64,000 bases of DNA from Portulaca oleracea. Its lineage: Eukaryota; Streptophyta; Magnoliopsida; Caryophyllales; Portulacaceae. A program made the translations under genes and the position numbers. The stretch covers positions 20,108,169 to 20,172,168 of the forward strand of contig CM055886.1 of NCBI GenBank assembly GCA_029582165.1, read 5' to 3'. The notes beneath the pieces are model-generated. The model did no database searches. It saw only the letters and a program-made list of their open reading frames with translations, and was not told the DNA's origin. This document shows, piece after piece, positions 33,157 to 44,246 of the stretch. The first letter of the stretch is position 1. Each line of letters starts with the position of its first letter.

Positions 33157-33630
33157 GAACAGTGACCAAAAAAATATTCATGTTAAGATAAATTTTTGGT
33201 GAGACGGTCTCACATAAGACTTATGATATAGAATAGCCACCATGAAAAGAATATATAACAATTTAATTGTTTTTCTTATGCAGGAAGATGATAACATAGG
33301 CCATGGATTCAAAAAGTTACCAAAAAACTAGGCATGTTAGGATAAATTTTTGGTGAGACGGTCTCACGTAAGACTTGTGATATATAATAGCCACCATGAA
33401 GAAAATAGATAATAATTTAATTGTTTTTCTTATGCAGGAAGATGATGACATGGGTCATGGATTCAAAAAGTGACCAAAAAAATATGCATTTTAAGATAAA
33501 TTTTTAGTGAGGCGGTCTCACATAAGATTTGTGGTATATAATAGCTATCATGAAGAAAATAGATAGCAATTTAATTGTTTTTCTTATGCAGGAAGTTGAC
33601 GTCATGGACCATGGATTCAAACTCTAGGTT
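33157..33630 (+). repeat. Three tandem copies of a ~155-bp unit with splice-acceptor-like end
   Basis: Units start near 33157, 33312 and 33466. Each has GTKACCAAAAAA, TAAGATAAATTTTTNGTGAG, the short palindrome GAGACGGTCTC (degenerate in copy 3), then ATTGTTTTTCTTATGCAG, then GAAGATGATGACATGGGYCATGG-like sequence. TTGTTTTTCTTATGCAG followed by an open GAx frame looks like an intron 3' end joined to an exon. The short reading (EDDDMGHGFKK) is not recognised. Confidence 0.75.
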
Positions 33631-35159
33631 TTGCAAAATTTAAGAGGAGTTAGACTATGTTTGACTAAGCTTCTTTGTAGCTTTTAGACGGAAAAGGCTA
33701 AAATTAAGCCAAACATGACGATTTTCTAAAATAGTTTCCAACTTTGTAACAGCTAAATTAGCTCCCAAGAGTCCTAGAAGTTGAAGCATAGCTCTATTTC
33801 TAATTTATTTGGAGCTACTATGAAATTTAAGGAAGTTTTTTTTCCCCATGAACACATTTGAAATTTATGAGGAAAGAAGATATACATACTTCTTGTTATC
33901 TTTAAAATATTTCATTTCTAACTTCTTGTGATGAAACTCTACTTTCTTGTAATAAGATTTTCTTGCTCACATAGAGTTCAATTTAATTATTTCGAATTCA
34001 TATAAACTACATAAAATTTTTCGAGGAAAACCACCGCAGGTCCGCAGGTAATTTTAAAAAGAAATAGAAAATTTAAATCCCCATGTGGGGACGAGCGGGT
34101 GATGGACAACTTTCTCCACTCCTGACCTTGTTTCTTCGCTGAGAAAAATACCCAATGCTCATCCCTGCATATGCGTCCCATTTTTATGTGAAAATGCATA
34201 AATACCCTTTATACAATAAATTTATATACATAATTAGTATTAGAATATTCTAGAAAAACCTTGGAACGTAGAATGTTCTAGGCCATGTATAGCTCTCTAG
34301 AATATTCCTTTTATTTATTCACTCATGAATATATACAGACCCAAGGCCTCTTAATTGAAGAGTGTCCCATAATACAAATCATTTCAAATTCGACTACAAG
34401 GTATAATAGTTAGACTGAGTAAGAGGCCTTAGGTTCGAATATTAGTAGTCACTATATTTATTTGCGTAAGGTTAAGGGAGTCTTTGCAGCAGCCACGCTT
34501 CAAGGCTAAAGGCATTCTCATGACGGGTTGTGCTAGAGTATTAAACCATCATTGGGCCTCCAACCCAGTGCCAATCGTCGCTTCCTGCCATCAACCATCG
34601 TCGCCTCTCATTGGAACCCTAGTGTCTCGACTGTCTCCGCCTCATCCTATGTCTGTCTTCGTCTTCTTTCTGACAATAACCACTATACTCCTTTATTTCA
34701 TAACGGGTTACACAAAAACCCTAGAACCACCTTAGCGCCACCACCACTCACCATCATCATCATTCAAGAACTACTAGCCAGGACCCTTCACGCCGCCATC
34801 TAACCGGCTATTCGCTATGGAAATCCCGTCCATAATTTCGAGCAGTGCCCAAAACTTCAGTCTTGAAGGGTCTCCTTCCACCGGACAGACACTGTTAGCC
34901 ACCACACCTGCACCACCTCTGATCAATTATGCTTCCATCCACCGCCAATCAACCAACCAACCATCTCCCACCCAATCCCCTCCTCTACTTTATCTTTCCC
35001 TTGCACCCACCCTATAAACCCCACCACCACCATTACTTTGCCCCGCTTGCCCACCACCACTACACCAAAAACCACCTTTCCTATTTCGCTACCAATAGTA
35101 CCGCACCAGAACCAGACTCTAGTTTTTCTATGTTAGCCTCCAAGTCCTTTATTCCATAT
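33631..35159. other. Intergenic; no gene recognised
   Basis: AT-rich to 34480, then C-rich sequence with proline/serine/threonine-rich open frames (34484-35162) that have no recognisable domain. The latter may be the leader or N-terminal gag region of the copia relic downstream. GAATGTTCTAGG / CTCTAGAATATTCC pieces near 34270-34310 form a weak inverted repeat. Confidence 0.4.
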
Positions 35160-35940
35160 TAATGTGATTGACATTGGTTCTTCTACTCCAAACCCAAGCT
35201 CTACTTCTAACACCACGTCATCCATTGAATCTTACATGGCTGGCCTCACATTAACCCATTCCTTCAACCAACTTGGCTTGGGTATCTTAGCACTATCTCA
35301 CCTCAAGTTGGTTCTTCTTCAAATATTACAACTATTGTTCGTGAGCACTGCAAGATCCTGAAGATTATTTGACCTAGCGTTAACAATTTATTGCTCATGT
35401 TATCGATCTCAACTTACTAGGTCTTATTGACGGATCCATTCCTCAACCACCAATGTTTATTATGTACTCTGTTGGACAGCCTCATCCCAATCTAGATTAT
35501 TCATATTAGTTATGTGCTGATCATCAAGTCTGGTCTCGGATTTTTCCCTTTATCTCCAACAATATTAATATTGAGATTCGAGACTTACAACATTCCAGAC
35601 AAATATGGTCTCATTTGCATAATCGTTTCCTCATTACAAAGCATTGTTAAAGCAATAGAGCTTCGGCGCCATCTCATTAACATAAAGAAACCGGCATCTC
35701 GGTCCATGGAGGACTATCTTCACAACATTAATAGTATATCAAATCCGCTGCACAATTTCCTTCTCGAACTATATGTTGGATATGTACTTAGATGCAAGGT
35801 TATAATATGGTACCTTCAACATGGTTTGAATCTCCCATGCATTTTGAACTTCCTCTTTCAACCCCTCAATGAGTACCTGATCAACTTCGGTTGCTACATG
35901 AACTCTGTTTCACATAGTTATTGCTTCTGCTACTAAACCT
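35160..35940 (+). pseudogene. Ty1/copia gag relic
   Basis: The plus strand, over several frames, reads DLNLLGLIDGSIPQPP, then DHQVWSRIFPFISNN, LQHSRQIWSHLHNRF, IELRRHLINIKKPASRSMED and YLHNINSISNPLHNF. This is the order of the copia gag (UBN2-like) domain: L.G.ldGs..P, D..v..wl...l, tsr.vW..L...f, L...L...kk...s...Yl. Stops and frame changes are many. No LTR, protease or pol was found next to it. Confidence 0.6.
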
Positions 35941-35999
35941 GAAGTAACTCCAAGATTAGACTACCCACTTGTATTAATCTTCCTTCTCAACTTCTGAAG

Positions 36000-36600
36000 G
36001 CATAATCTCCCGCAACTAAAGTAGAAGATTTGGATCTATCTAATTTGATTTTGACAAGTCCTCCTGCTGGTTTGCCCAGCATAGATAGGATGTGGGCTTG
36101 ACACTTGGAATTAAATGATGAAAAAAAAAAGAAAAGATGTAGTTTCCAAATCAAACCGTGTCTAGCCTTCCATATATTTTTCTGAATTTTTCTTAACATA
36201 AATAATCGTTCTGATAGTATTATAATCCATCCTAAAGGTTGGATTATAGTTGAGGCTGGATTATTTATACATATCATTTTCGAAAACTACAACATTATGA
36301 CTTTTCCAGATACTTCATAAAATGGAAGTAATGTGATCAACCTGTGATGACTTAAATTGTGTTCTAGCAAACATTAGAAGGTCAATGATTGGTATAAATC
36401 TAACTTAAGGATTTGACTTTTCAATCCAATTATGTTGAAAAGTCAAATCCAAAGTGCCTTTAGTGATGAAACATTGTCTAAAAAGATGACTCATTGTTTC
36501 TAAATCGGACTGATAGAGAGGACACACAAGGCCTACATTCAACCCTCTTTTAAACAAATTAGTCCAAGTTGCTGGTGTGTAGGGGCGATGCTACTTTGGG
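36000..36600 (-). pseudogene. LINE ORF2 3' fragment (zf-RVT and tail)
   Basis: The minus strand reads TNLFKRGLNVGLVCPLY and SDLETMSHLFRQCFITKGTL (36590-36450), the zinc-binding region after reverse transcriptase. It continues with HITSILWSIWKSHNVVVFEN further down. Canonical cysteines are partly replaced. No upstream reverse transcriptase lies beside it, so it is a 5'-truncated copy. Confidence 0.65.
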
Positions 36601-36920
36601 TCAAGGTGGGTCACTTGAAACCTGTTGGAAAAAAATGTTGCAAATAGTTGGATTAGTTCATAGAATTGTTCACTTGCTTAAATGGTTACAGGTAGTTATG
36701 ACACTCCTATCTATGCACAAAGGTCTTGGGCTTGAAGCTATATCTTGGGATATCTTTTCATGTTTTTCCAATTTGTATGCATTTTACTGTTTTGCTTTTC
36801 CCAATTATTTTAATGCCCCTATTCTTCACTATTCAACCACCAAACCAACACAAACAACATAGTATTCTCTCTACCGTGCTAACTTGGGATTAATTATTGC
36901 CAACAATTATTCAGGACTTA
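36601..36920. other. Spacer before Athila-type element X
   Basis: I recognise no feature. Confidence 0.4.
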
Positions 36921-37969
36921 TGTGATAAACCTCGATTTTATCATCTGTAGCATCGATTTCCTGATTTGTTTCGAGACTATTTGACCTATGTTTGCCAAAA
37001 AAAAAGTGATTTAGCTATCTTTGCCTCTTCTAACTATATGTAACGAATCTTGTCGATTGTAGGCAAACTTTGGATGAATTGGCGAGGTTTTGGGATCTTG
37101 ACAAGTAAGATGTGGAAGTCGGGATGAGGACGGAATGTGAGAGAGCCCAAAGGAAGTGTCCACAGGCAACCACGCAAGCTGGTACAACTTAAGGGGAAGA
37201 TCTTTGAAATTTCCATCTAGCACACCCACCCGTGCCAAGTAGCACGGCCATGCCTGGGTTCCAGTAGCTAAATAGGCAATTTTTGGGTTTGACATGGGCA
37301 CCCATGCCAAAACCATGATTTTGCAACTGTCGCTTTAATTACCAAGAAAACAACAATTTATTATCTTAGTTTTCGCTTATGAAATTTTTCTAGGGCTTTC
37401 AGTGGAGTTGTCTTTCAATACTTTGGAGTAAATTGTTGATTTTTCATTGAAGATTATTGCTTTTGGATTCAAATTACCGGTTAATTTTAAGATTGGTGTC
37501 AATTTCTCCTTTCTCTCTTCCTTGCTTCGTTTTGTTCATTGTTGTTTTATTATTCTGCTTATTTTTTCATGAATATGAATAGCTAAATTTCCCAACTTGG
37601 GTTAGAGATTTTTCACTCGCATGCTTGTTTAATCATAATTGTTTTCCCCGCACAAATTTATGCTTGTTCATTGAATTTCTTTCAAGTTGCTAGTTGTTGT
37701 TGATGTGAAGCTCGAGAGAGTCTCATCTTGTGCTAATTAGGCTTTTTTGTGACCTTTATGAAAAGAAACTTAGGCCTAATCTAACTTGTTGGATGATTAC
37801 AACCTAGTTATGAGAATAATCTAGGTCATAATTAAGAGAAAATCGATACTTTTTAATTCACTTGTTTCTAATTGTTTGAGAACATTAACTAATGCAATTA
37901 AGTTAGCTTAATCACCTTCGACAGAAGGCTTAGGTGATCTATTACGAATCAATTCCTTAATTCGATGTA
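36921..37969 (+). repeat. LTR of Athila-type element X, left part
   Basis: It starts near TGTGATAAACCTCGATTTT. The LTR is split at 37969 by the CACTA insertion and resumes at 57499. A GC-rich cluster of inverted pieces (37190-37315, with CCCGTGCCAAGTAGCACGG and CATGGGCACCCATG) lies about 270-395 nt from the LTR start. The 101-codon minus-strand frame here is an artefact of that cluster. Confidence 0.6.
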
Positions 37970-38230
37970 CATTACAAAAAAAGAGGCTTTTACCAACAGA
38001 TTGCCTGTGACAGATATTTGTCCTATAGGTGAAACTATCCATTCCCCACAGATACATTAACTATTGGTATTATTATTGTATTACCAACATATGTTGGTTA
38101 TACAAGTGTTTTACTATCAAACCAAAAATTATGTGTTGGTATTAATATTATATTACCAAAATTTAATTTTTGATGGTATTACAGATTTATTACCAACATA
38201 ATTTTACTTAGAAATTTATTTATGTTGGTG

Positions 38231-39828
38231 TTACTCAATGAAATTGATACAAAGTATCAGTTTAAAATTCAGAGGGGAGTTTTAGCTAAAGTTTTAGTTT
38301 CCCTCCTAAACTTTTTCGATGAAACCCTAATTTTTTTTCTGTGTAACCCTCCAAATCTCTCATTCTCTCTTTTCTTCTTTTCGATGTTGTTGCTCGTGAA
38401 ATTGTAGACACATGACTCTTATCTTCCTCATCATATCTCACTCCCTCTCTCACTAATGGGAGTTTCGTTCGAGTATAATTTGAAGAAGAGTATTTAGTTT
38501 GAAGGTGCGGTGTTTTGCTGGTCAATTTCACTGACAAGAAGAGGTGAGAGAAACATGGGAGAATTTGATTGTTAGCAATGGAGTACGTGTAGACACTACG
38601 AAACCCACATTTGGTACGACGCTCTCGCAGATTTGTAACAGAAGAAGCAATGACAACAACTCACGCTCAAGCTCGAGCAGTCATCGCTCTTGCAGTCTTC
38701 TAGGTTAAATGCTTGTGTCTTCTATTGTTTAATTTGATTGATTGTTGTTACTTCTCGTGTTGCCCCAATTTCATTCGATTTTGAGGTAATTTAGGTTTTT
38801 CGATGTTTATGGTTGTGTGTTTTATTTTCCTAGTGTGATTTCAGGCTCGATCTACCATGTTTTTGGGCGAAATTAGGATTTTGATTGAGTTTGTGGTTGT
38901 TTAAGTAACTAACATTGATTATGAGTTCCAAAAAATCGTATTATGGCTTAATGTTGAACTAAGAAGGCTCATAAATCTTGAATTTGAACAAAATTAGGAT
39001 TTTAATTCAGACTGTTTTGGTTTGAGAAACTAGCATTACTTTGGTCTTGTTTGGGATTTTGCTGTTGTTGAATGATGAAGTAGAGGCAACAAGGCAAGAA
39101 AATATCACTGGTGGATGGTTCAATTAGGTGTTTTATTCGCTTACCCAATGTATAGTAAACTCATTGTTCTTATTTCCTGCATTTGGTTTTGGTGGCAATG
39201 TCCGGGGGTGTTTTGGCCCTTCTGAGAAAATAATTTGTGGGAATTAAATAATAAATTTTACATTCATACTTATGCCTGTGTTTTTTAGATTTTTTTTGTA
39301 AAATATCAAATATTTAGGATGTAAACGAAGCAATGGACATCATAACAGTAATAATGAAGATATTATAATGAATGTTAAAAGACCATATGTACGATACAAT
39401 GGGCGCTTCTTAATTATGTGCGGTCACAATGAATAGGTCTTTTGTGGTTAATTTTTGGGCTCAATAAATCAGTAGTTCAAAACCTATCTCCTAACTATAT
39501 GAAAGAATCAGTCTTCAGCAAACAGAGTATCCTGACTTGGTAAAACCATAACGGGAAGGCTCCCTAAAACAATTTCAAGTTCTTTTGAAGTACCTAATTT
39601 AGATTTATTCTGGAATAGTAAGAAGCCTTGTTTTCTTAGATCAAGTGATAGATATATACTCACCAAGCAGTTTTTTGATCTTATTGATGCAATAAATGCT
39701 ACAACACAGTCAAAAATTACTCTTGAAGCACTTAAAATGTTAGTTGCTGCCAGTTCTGTGAATGAGGCTCTACAAGTCTGATTTAAGAGGCCTAGCCTTG
39801 CTACTCGCTAACCATGGGGAATTAATTT
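38231..39828. other. CACTA interior, left part
   Basis: There is no complete gene. A segment near 39660-39780 reads LIDAINATTQSKITLEALKM and VAASSVNEALQV, exon-like but unrecognised, and may be a captured host exon. Confidence 0.35.
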
Positions 39829-41340
39829 TGTTGGGATAATGGCCCAAATTCTCTTGACTCATTATTTGGCAAGTTTCCTAAACCTTTGAACTCCAAGTTA
39901 TTGGTTGCTATTAGGAACCTATTTTATTTCCTAATTATATTTAGGCCAGTTTCCTAGTTGTAATAGTATTCTAGCTAAAACTTACTTGTATTTAGAGTGG
40001 AAGTCTAGCCAGATCTATAGGATGTTTACCCCTATAAATAGGTCTTTATTCATCTTGTGATATGAGGCAGACGTAGCAGATGTGACTGTCTTCAAAACTC
40101 CCCATGCGGAAGGTACGATGTTATTTCCACATCTTCACCCTACGTAACCCTAGTTTGTGAGAGTGTATGAGAGATTATATTCCACCTTTTGTAATATCAT
40201 CTTTTCTACTAGTGGATATTGATTATCATCCGTTGTTTTTTCCCGATTTGGGTTTCCACGTAAAAATACTATCTCACCCATGTATCTTTGTTCTTGCCTC
40301 TCTATTATTATCCTCGATTTCATAATCAACCTAAATTTCCTTCTGTTGGGTATATTGCTCTATTTTACACCTTAATAACTGGCAACAAATCTAAATTTGA
40401 TCCTAACAAGTGGTATCAGAGCTAGGTTCAATGAGATTCAGATCCTACAGGAGTCAGGTTAAATTCCTTCAAGAGTCAGGTACAACCAGATTCAGTCAAA
40501 TTTCTATCCTACCGGAGTCAGGTGAAATTCCTTCAAAATCGGGTACAACCAGATTCAATAAAATTCTAATCCTGCCAGAGTCAGGTCAAATTTCTTCAGA
40601 GTCGAGTTCAATCAAATTCAGGATGAAGTCAGTATTTGGTTATTAGATTTTGGGTGATAGAGTGTTGTTAACAGGATGATGTCGAGAAGTTCGTTGGCAA
40701 GATAAATTTCAGGGTTCTTTGACAGTAATCAAAGAATTTGTTCCAAGGTGGAGAACGTTGGGTTAATGACCCAAATTCTCTTGACTCATTATTTGGCAAG
40801 TTTCCTAAACCTGTTTGAACTCCAAGTTATTAGTTGCTATTAGGAAATTATTTTATTTCCTAATTATATTTAGGTCAGTTTCCTAATTGTAATAGCATTC
40901 TGGCTAAAACCTACTTGCATTTTGAGTGGAAGTCTAGCCAGATTTATATGATGTTTATCCCTATCAATAGAGGTCTTAATTCACCTTGTGATATGTGGCT
41001 GACGTAGCAGATGTGGGTGCCTTCAAAACTCCCCATGCGGGAGGTATGGTGTTATTTCTACATCTTCACCATACTTATCCCTAGGTTGTGAGAGTGTATG
41101 AGAGATTATACTCCACCTCTTGTAATATCTCCTTTTCTACTAGTGGATATTGGTTATTGCCCGTGGTTTTTTCCCGATTTGGGTTTCCACGTAAAAATAC
41201 TGTCTCACCCATATATCTTTGTTCTTGTCTCTCTATTATTATCCTCGATTTCCATAATTATCCTAAATTTCCTTCCGCTGCGTATATTGCTCTATTTTAC
41301 ACCTTAACAACTGGCAAGAGATCTGAATCTGATCCTAACA
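39829..41340 (+). mobile_element. TRIM (short non-autonomous LTR element) inside CACTA
   Basis: LTRs 39829-40408 and 40756-41340 (TGTTGGG...CCTAACA; the second starts CGTTGGG) flank a 347-bp interior. A perfect PBS TGGTATCAGAGC (40411-40422) lies 2 nt after the first LTR, and AAGGTGGAGAA precedes the second LTR. A TATA box (CCTATAAATAGG, near 40031) is in the first LTR. The interior is three to four degenerate copies of a GAGTCAGGT...CCAGATTCA unit. Flanks are AATTT and AACTC, no clear TSD. Confidence 0.85.
40411..40422 (+). other. Primer binding site (tRNA-iMet) of TRIM
   Basis: Perfect TGGTATCAGAGC, 2 nt after the LTR. Confidence 0.85.
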
Positions 41341-41930
41341 AACTCGCTTAGATGTGCGTTCTTTTTTTTTCAACATTTTATATCTTACTGCATTCCATGG
41401 TTTTTGACATCTGTTTTCCCCTATATCTTCTACACATCTATTTCTGTTTTTTTTTTTTTAATTCATGTGTGAAAGTTATGTGAGCATCTATAGATGAGCA
41501 AATCTTATGATCCATTCATAGAGAGGTACTCCTTTCATTACTTCAATATTCCTGTCTTCAGAAGGCTTTACATGCTAATGTCATAAGAATTGCCTATTCG
41601 TTTCGCATCATCAGCACCGTAACTATGAATGATTAAGAATTGTTTACCTTCCTCCATATAACAAGAAACCAAGAGCAGCAATAAAGGACACCATTGCGAA
41701 AGATATTGAATAGATTCATGACAATAATGGATAGCTTAATAAATGGTCCAACAAGGCAAAATCAATAAACTTCATAACTAACCTACAATGAACATCTCTT
41801 TTGGTCACCACCCCTAGGACAAAGTAAGAAAAAGAAGAAGGACAAGAAAACGGGTACTGACCTGTGTGGCATAAATGGTGCTTATATTGTGAATTAATTT
41901 TATTCGATTCTTTGTTTGTGTTGGTTGTAA
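41341..41930. other. CACTA interior between TRIM and kinase fragment
   Basis: I see no recognisable gene. Confidence 0.4.
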
Positions 41931-42262
41931 AAGGTTTGTGCCATCTTCATCATGAGAAACACATAATTCATAGAGACGTAAAGCCTTCAAATTTATTGAT
42001 AAATCATAGAGGAGAAGTCAAGATCATTGATTTGGTGTAAGTGCTATAGTTGTAAGTACCATTGCCCAAGCTAACACTAAAATTGGGACATATCACTATA
42101 TGGGTGTAAGTTTCTTGTTTGTGTAGTTATTGTTTTGATTATTAGTACTACTATATTTGATTACTTGACTGTTGGTACTTATCTATGGTTTTCATATGTT
42201 GTCTGGATTGACCATTTATAACCAGAGAGATTTAGTGAAGACAGAAAAATCAAGCTAATCAT
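41931..42262 (+). pseudogene. Captured MAP kinase kinase (MKK) fragment
   Basis: The plus strand reads [20 protein letters not shown] then [11 protein letters not shown], the catalytic loop (HRD at 41969-41977) and following strand typical of plant MAPKKs. One base is missing at the DFG motif near 42031. The next frame reads [20 protein letters not shown], including the S/T activation-loop region, to a splice-donor-like GGTGTAAGT. After about 110 bp an exon-like PERFSEDRK (42222) continues, where MKKs have SPERI. Only the centre of the kinase domain is present. It lies within CACTA sequence, so it was probably captured. Confidence 0.75.
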
Positions 42263-43225
42263 GAACGGTAACTTCTCCAAATTACTAGATTTTGCATTTT
42301 TTTAGTGTTATTCAATTGATTTACTGCCTAGGGATACCACGATTGTTTTCCCCTTTTTGGGGTTTCTCGGCTTTGGATGATTTGGTTTTAATTTTGTGTT
42401 TTTTGATTGATTTTTGATCCTAACTTGAATGTTTATCATTCTACAATGACCAACAGTTATTAGTTTCAGTGGTGTTTAATACGGGTCTGTTAGTCGAGTG
42501 GTTTGTAAGACCATGGTTTTATCGTTCTTCCACAGGGAGCTAGGGGCCTTAGCTGCAACTAGTTGACTCTAGGTATGGTTTATGATCATGAAAGGATGAT
42601 AGAAATTAGGGTAAAAACAGCACAAACACACTATGTTCAGTCAAAAAAGTGAAACAATGGGTGTCGGGAGACTTTCGAGATGCAAACGGGAATGAGGAAA
42701 TGGGTTTCGCAACAAAAGAGTAACGAGAAAGGGAAATCAAATGGTAATTCCGTTAGAAAATACCCAACGGGCTTCCTCTTTCAAGGATAGTCCGGATTAA
42801 CTTCCCCAAAATCCATGGACAGACCCGGGAAAGTTAATAGAACGGAATTTCCTAGTTAGTTTCTATTCGCTTTCGCGAACTAGAATACTAACTATCCTAA
42901 TTCCTACCTTCCAACAAGCATTGGATGTATTCGGGATGCTTTCGCACCCAAATACATCCCACTTGAGGGAAGGATAGGATTAGGAAGTTGATTTCCTAAC
43001 TGGTTACTCACTAATATTGCTAACCCAAACCTAATCACCCATTCACACCCTTAATATCTCCCTAACCCATTAAGGTTCTAGCCACTAAACATCCTAACTA
43101 TCATGATAATAACATCATCAACTTCATTCATGCTTAAAAGAGTAGACAAGATAGCAATAAACATTCAATAATACCAACAATATCAATGATAACAAAAACA
43201 GAGATTAGTAAATAAGCAATAAATT

Positions 43226-43253
43226 AGAGAGAGAGAGAGAGAGAGAGAGAGAG
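43226..43253. repeat. (GA)n microsatellite in LTR
   Basis: About 14 GA units; the other LTR has a much shorter GA tract near 55350. Confidence 0.85.
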
Positions 43254-43583
43254 GTTAAGAAATGCTCATTGATTGTGATGACAAGGGAGAAAGCTTCAGA
43301 ATAATAAAGCTCCAATGCTCCAAAGTTGAGAATAATCTTCAAACTTCCAATAATAATCAAGAGAATCCAATATAAGAACCAATAATCTCAGCAAAGATCT
43401 TCCTTAATCCCTCTAATCTAAGGCTTAAAATGTGATAAAAAGTGCTAAAGTATCATAAAAGATAGATAAAAGCTGCTGTCTAGATTGATGTTTAGCTAAA
43501 ATGACCTAAATACATTAAATAGTAATCAAGGTTGTTACTCAAATCTCATCATTTTACACATCAGACAAAACTGTCCCGTAGGG

Positions 43584-43928
43584 GACCGTGGGCACGGTCA
43601 AGGTGACCGTGGCCACGGTCCAGCGTAAGGCAGGCGATTTCTTCTCTACGCTTCGAATCACCGTGGGTACGGTCCCATTGAACCGTGGGCACGGTCTAGG
43701 CGATTAGGGCTGACAACTTTTCGCTCCTTCGTACCGTCGTGGCTACGGTCAATGGAGACCGTGGCCACGGTCTCGTTCGGCCAGCTTCTTCCTTAGGCAG
43801 GGTAAAGATCCTACCGTGGCTACGGTCAGAGTGACCGTGACCACGGTCTACCTCGAGTGCAAGGTTTCTTCTTTAAGTGATGGCTCAATCACACCGTGGC
43901 TACGGTCAGAGTGACCGTGGCCATGGTC
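43584..43928. promoter_or_regulatory. Paired 16-bp palindrome cluster in 3' LTR (U3)
   Basis: Ten units close to GACCGTGGCCACGGTC form five pairs. Units start at 43584/43605, 43659/43681, ~43735/43757, 43812/43833 and 43892/43913. Within a pair the gap is 5-6 bp; pair starts are 75-80 bp apart. It lies 302-646 nt from the U3 start. A protein-binding (enhancer-like) role is inferred from this regularity; none is shown. Confidence 0.6.
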
Positions 43929-44230
43929 TCTCTCGGCCACATCTTTCTTCAGGGTGCTTTTCAACCGTTGCTTCCGCTTCCGCTGCCTTTCGACATGACC
44001 GACCCTTCTAATTCACTGCCTTTGACACGACCAGGGCTCGGGGAATCTTAGGGAATCTCGGGATTCCCAAGATTGGTGCAAAATTGACCCATTTAGAATC
44101 GTTTTGAGTAAAACACTTCGGAAACTACAAAAGTAACCAAAACGCATTAAAGGTTGTTAAAACAAGCTACGAAACAAGTCAAATGCCTAAGGATTTAGGC
44201 GGTATTTAGACACGAAATCGGGTCTAAACA

Positions 44231-44246
44231 CCCCCTCCCCCCACAC
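44231..44246 (-). other. Polypurine tract of element Y
   Basis: The minus strand reads AAGTGTGGGGGGAGGGGG directly before the 3' LTR start. Confidence 0.8.

Larger units (their letters stand above)
42488..44230 (-). repeat. 3' LTR of element Y
   Basis: The minus strand starts TGTTTAGACCC and ends CTCGACTAACA. It contains ten palindromic units at 43584-43928 and a (GA)n run of about 28 bp (43226-43253) that is shorter in the other LTR. Confidence 0.93.

Noticed and set aside
34484..35162. Proline/serine-rich ORFs as a cell-wall protein gene
   Set aside because: No signal peptide plus repeat structure; frames are short and precede a decayed copia gag, so more likely its leader.
37011..37316. 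101-codon minus-strand frame
   Set aside because: It overlaps the inverted GC-rich cluster of an LTR and has no domain.
43584..43928. CRISPR-like array (repeats with unique spacers)
   Set aside because: Plant retrotransposon context, palindromes paired at 5-6 bp, repeat number identical in both LTRs, no Cas genes.
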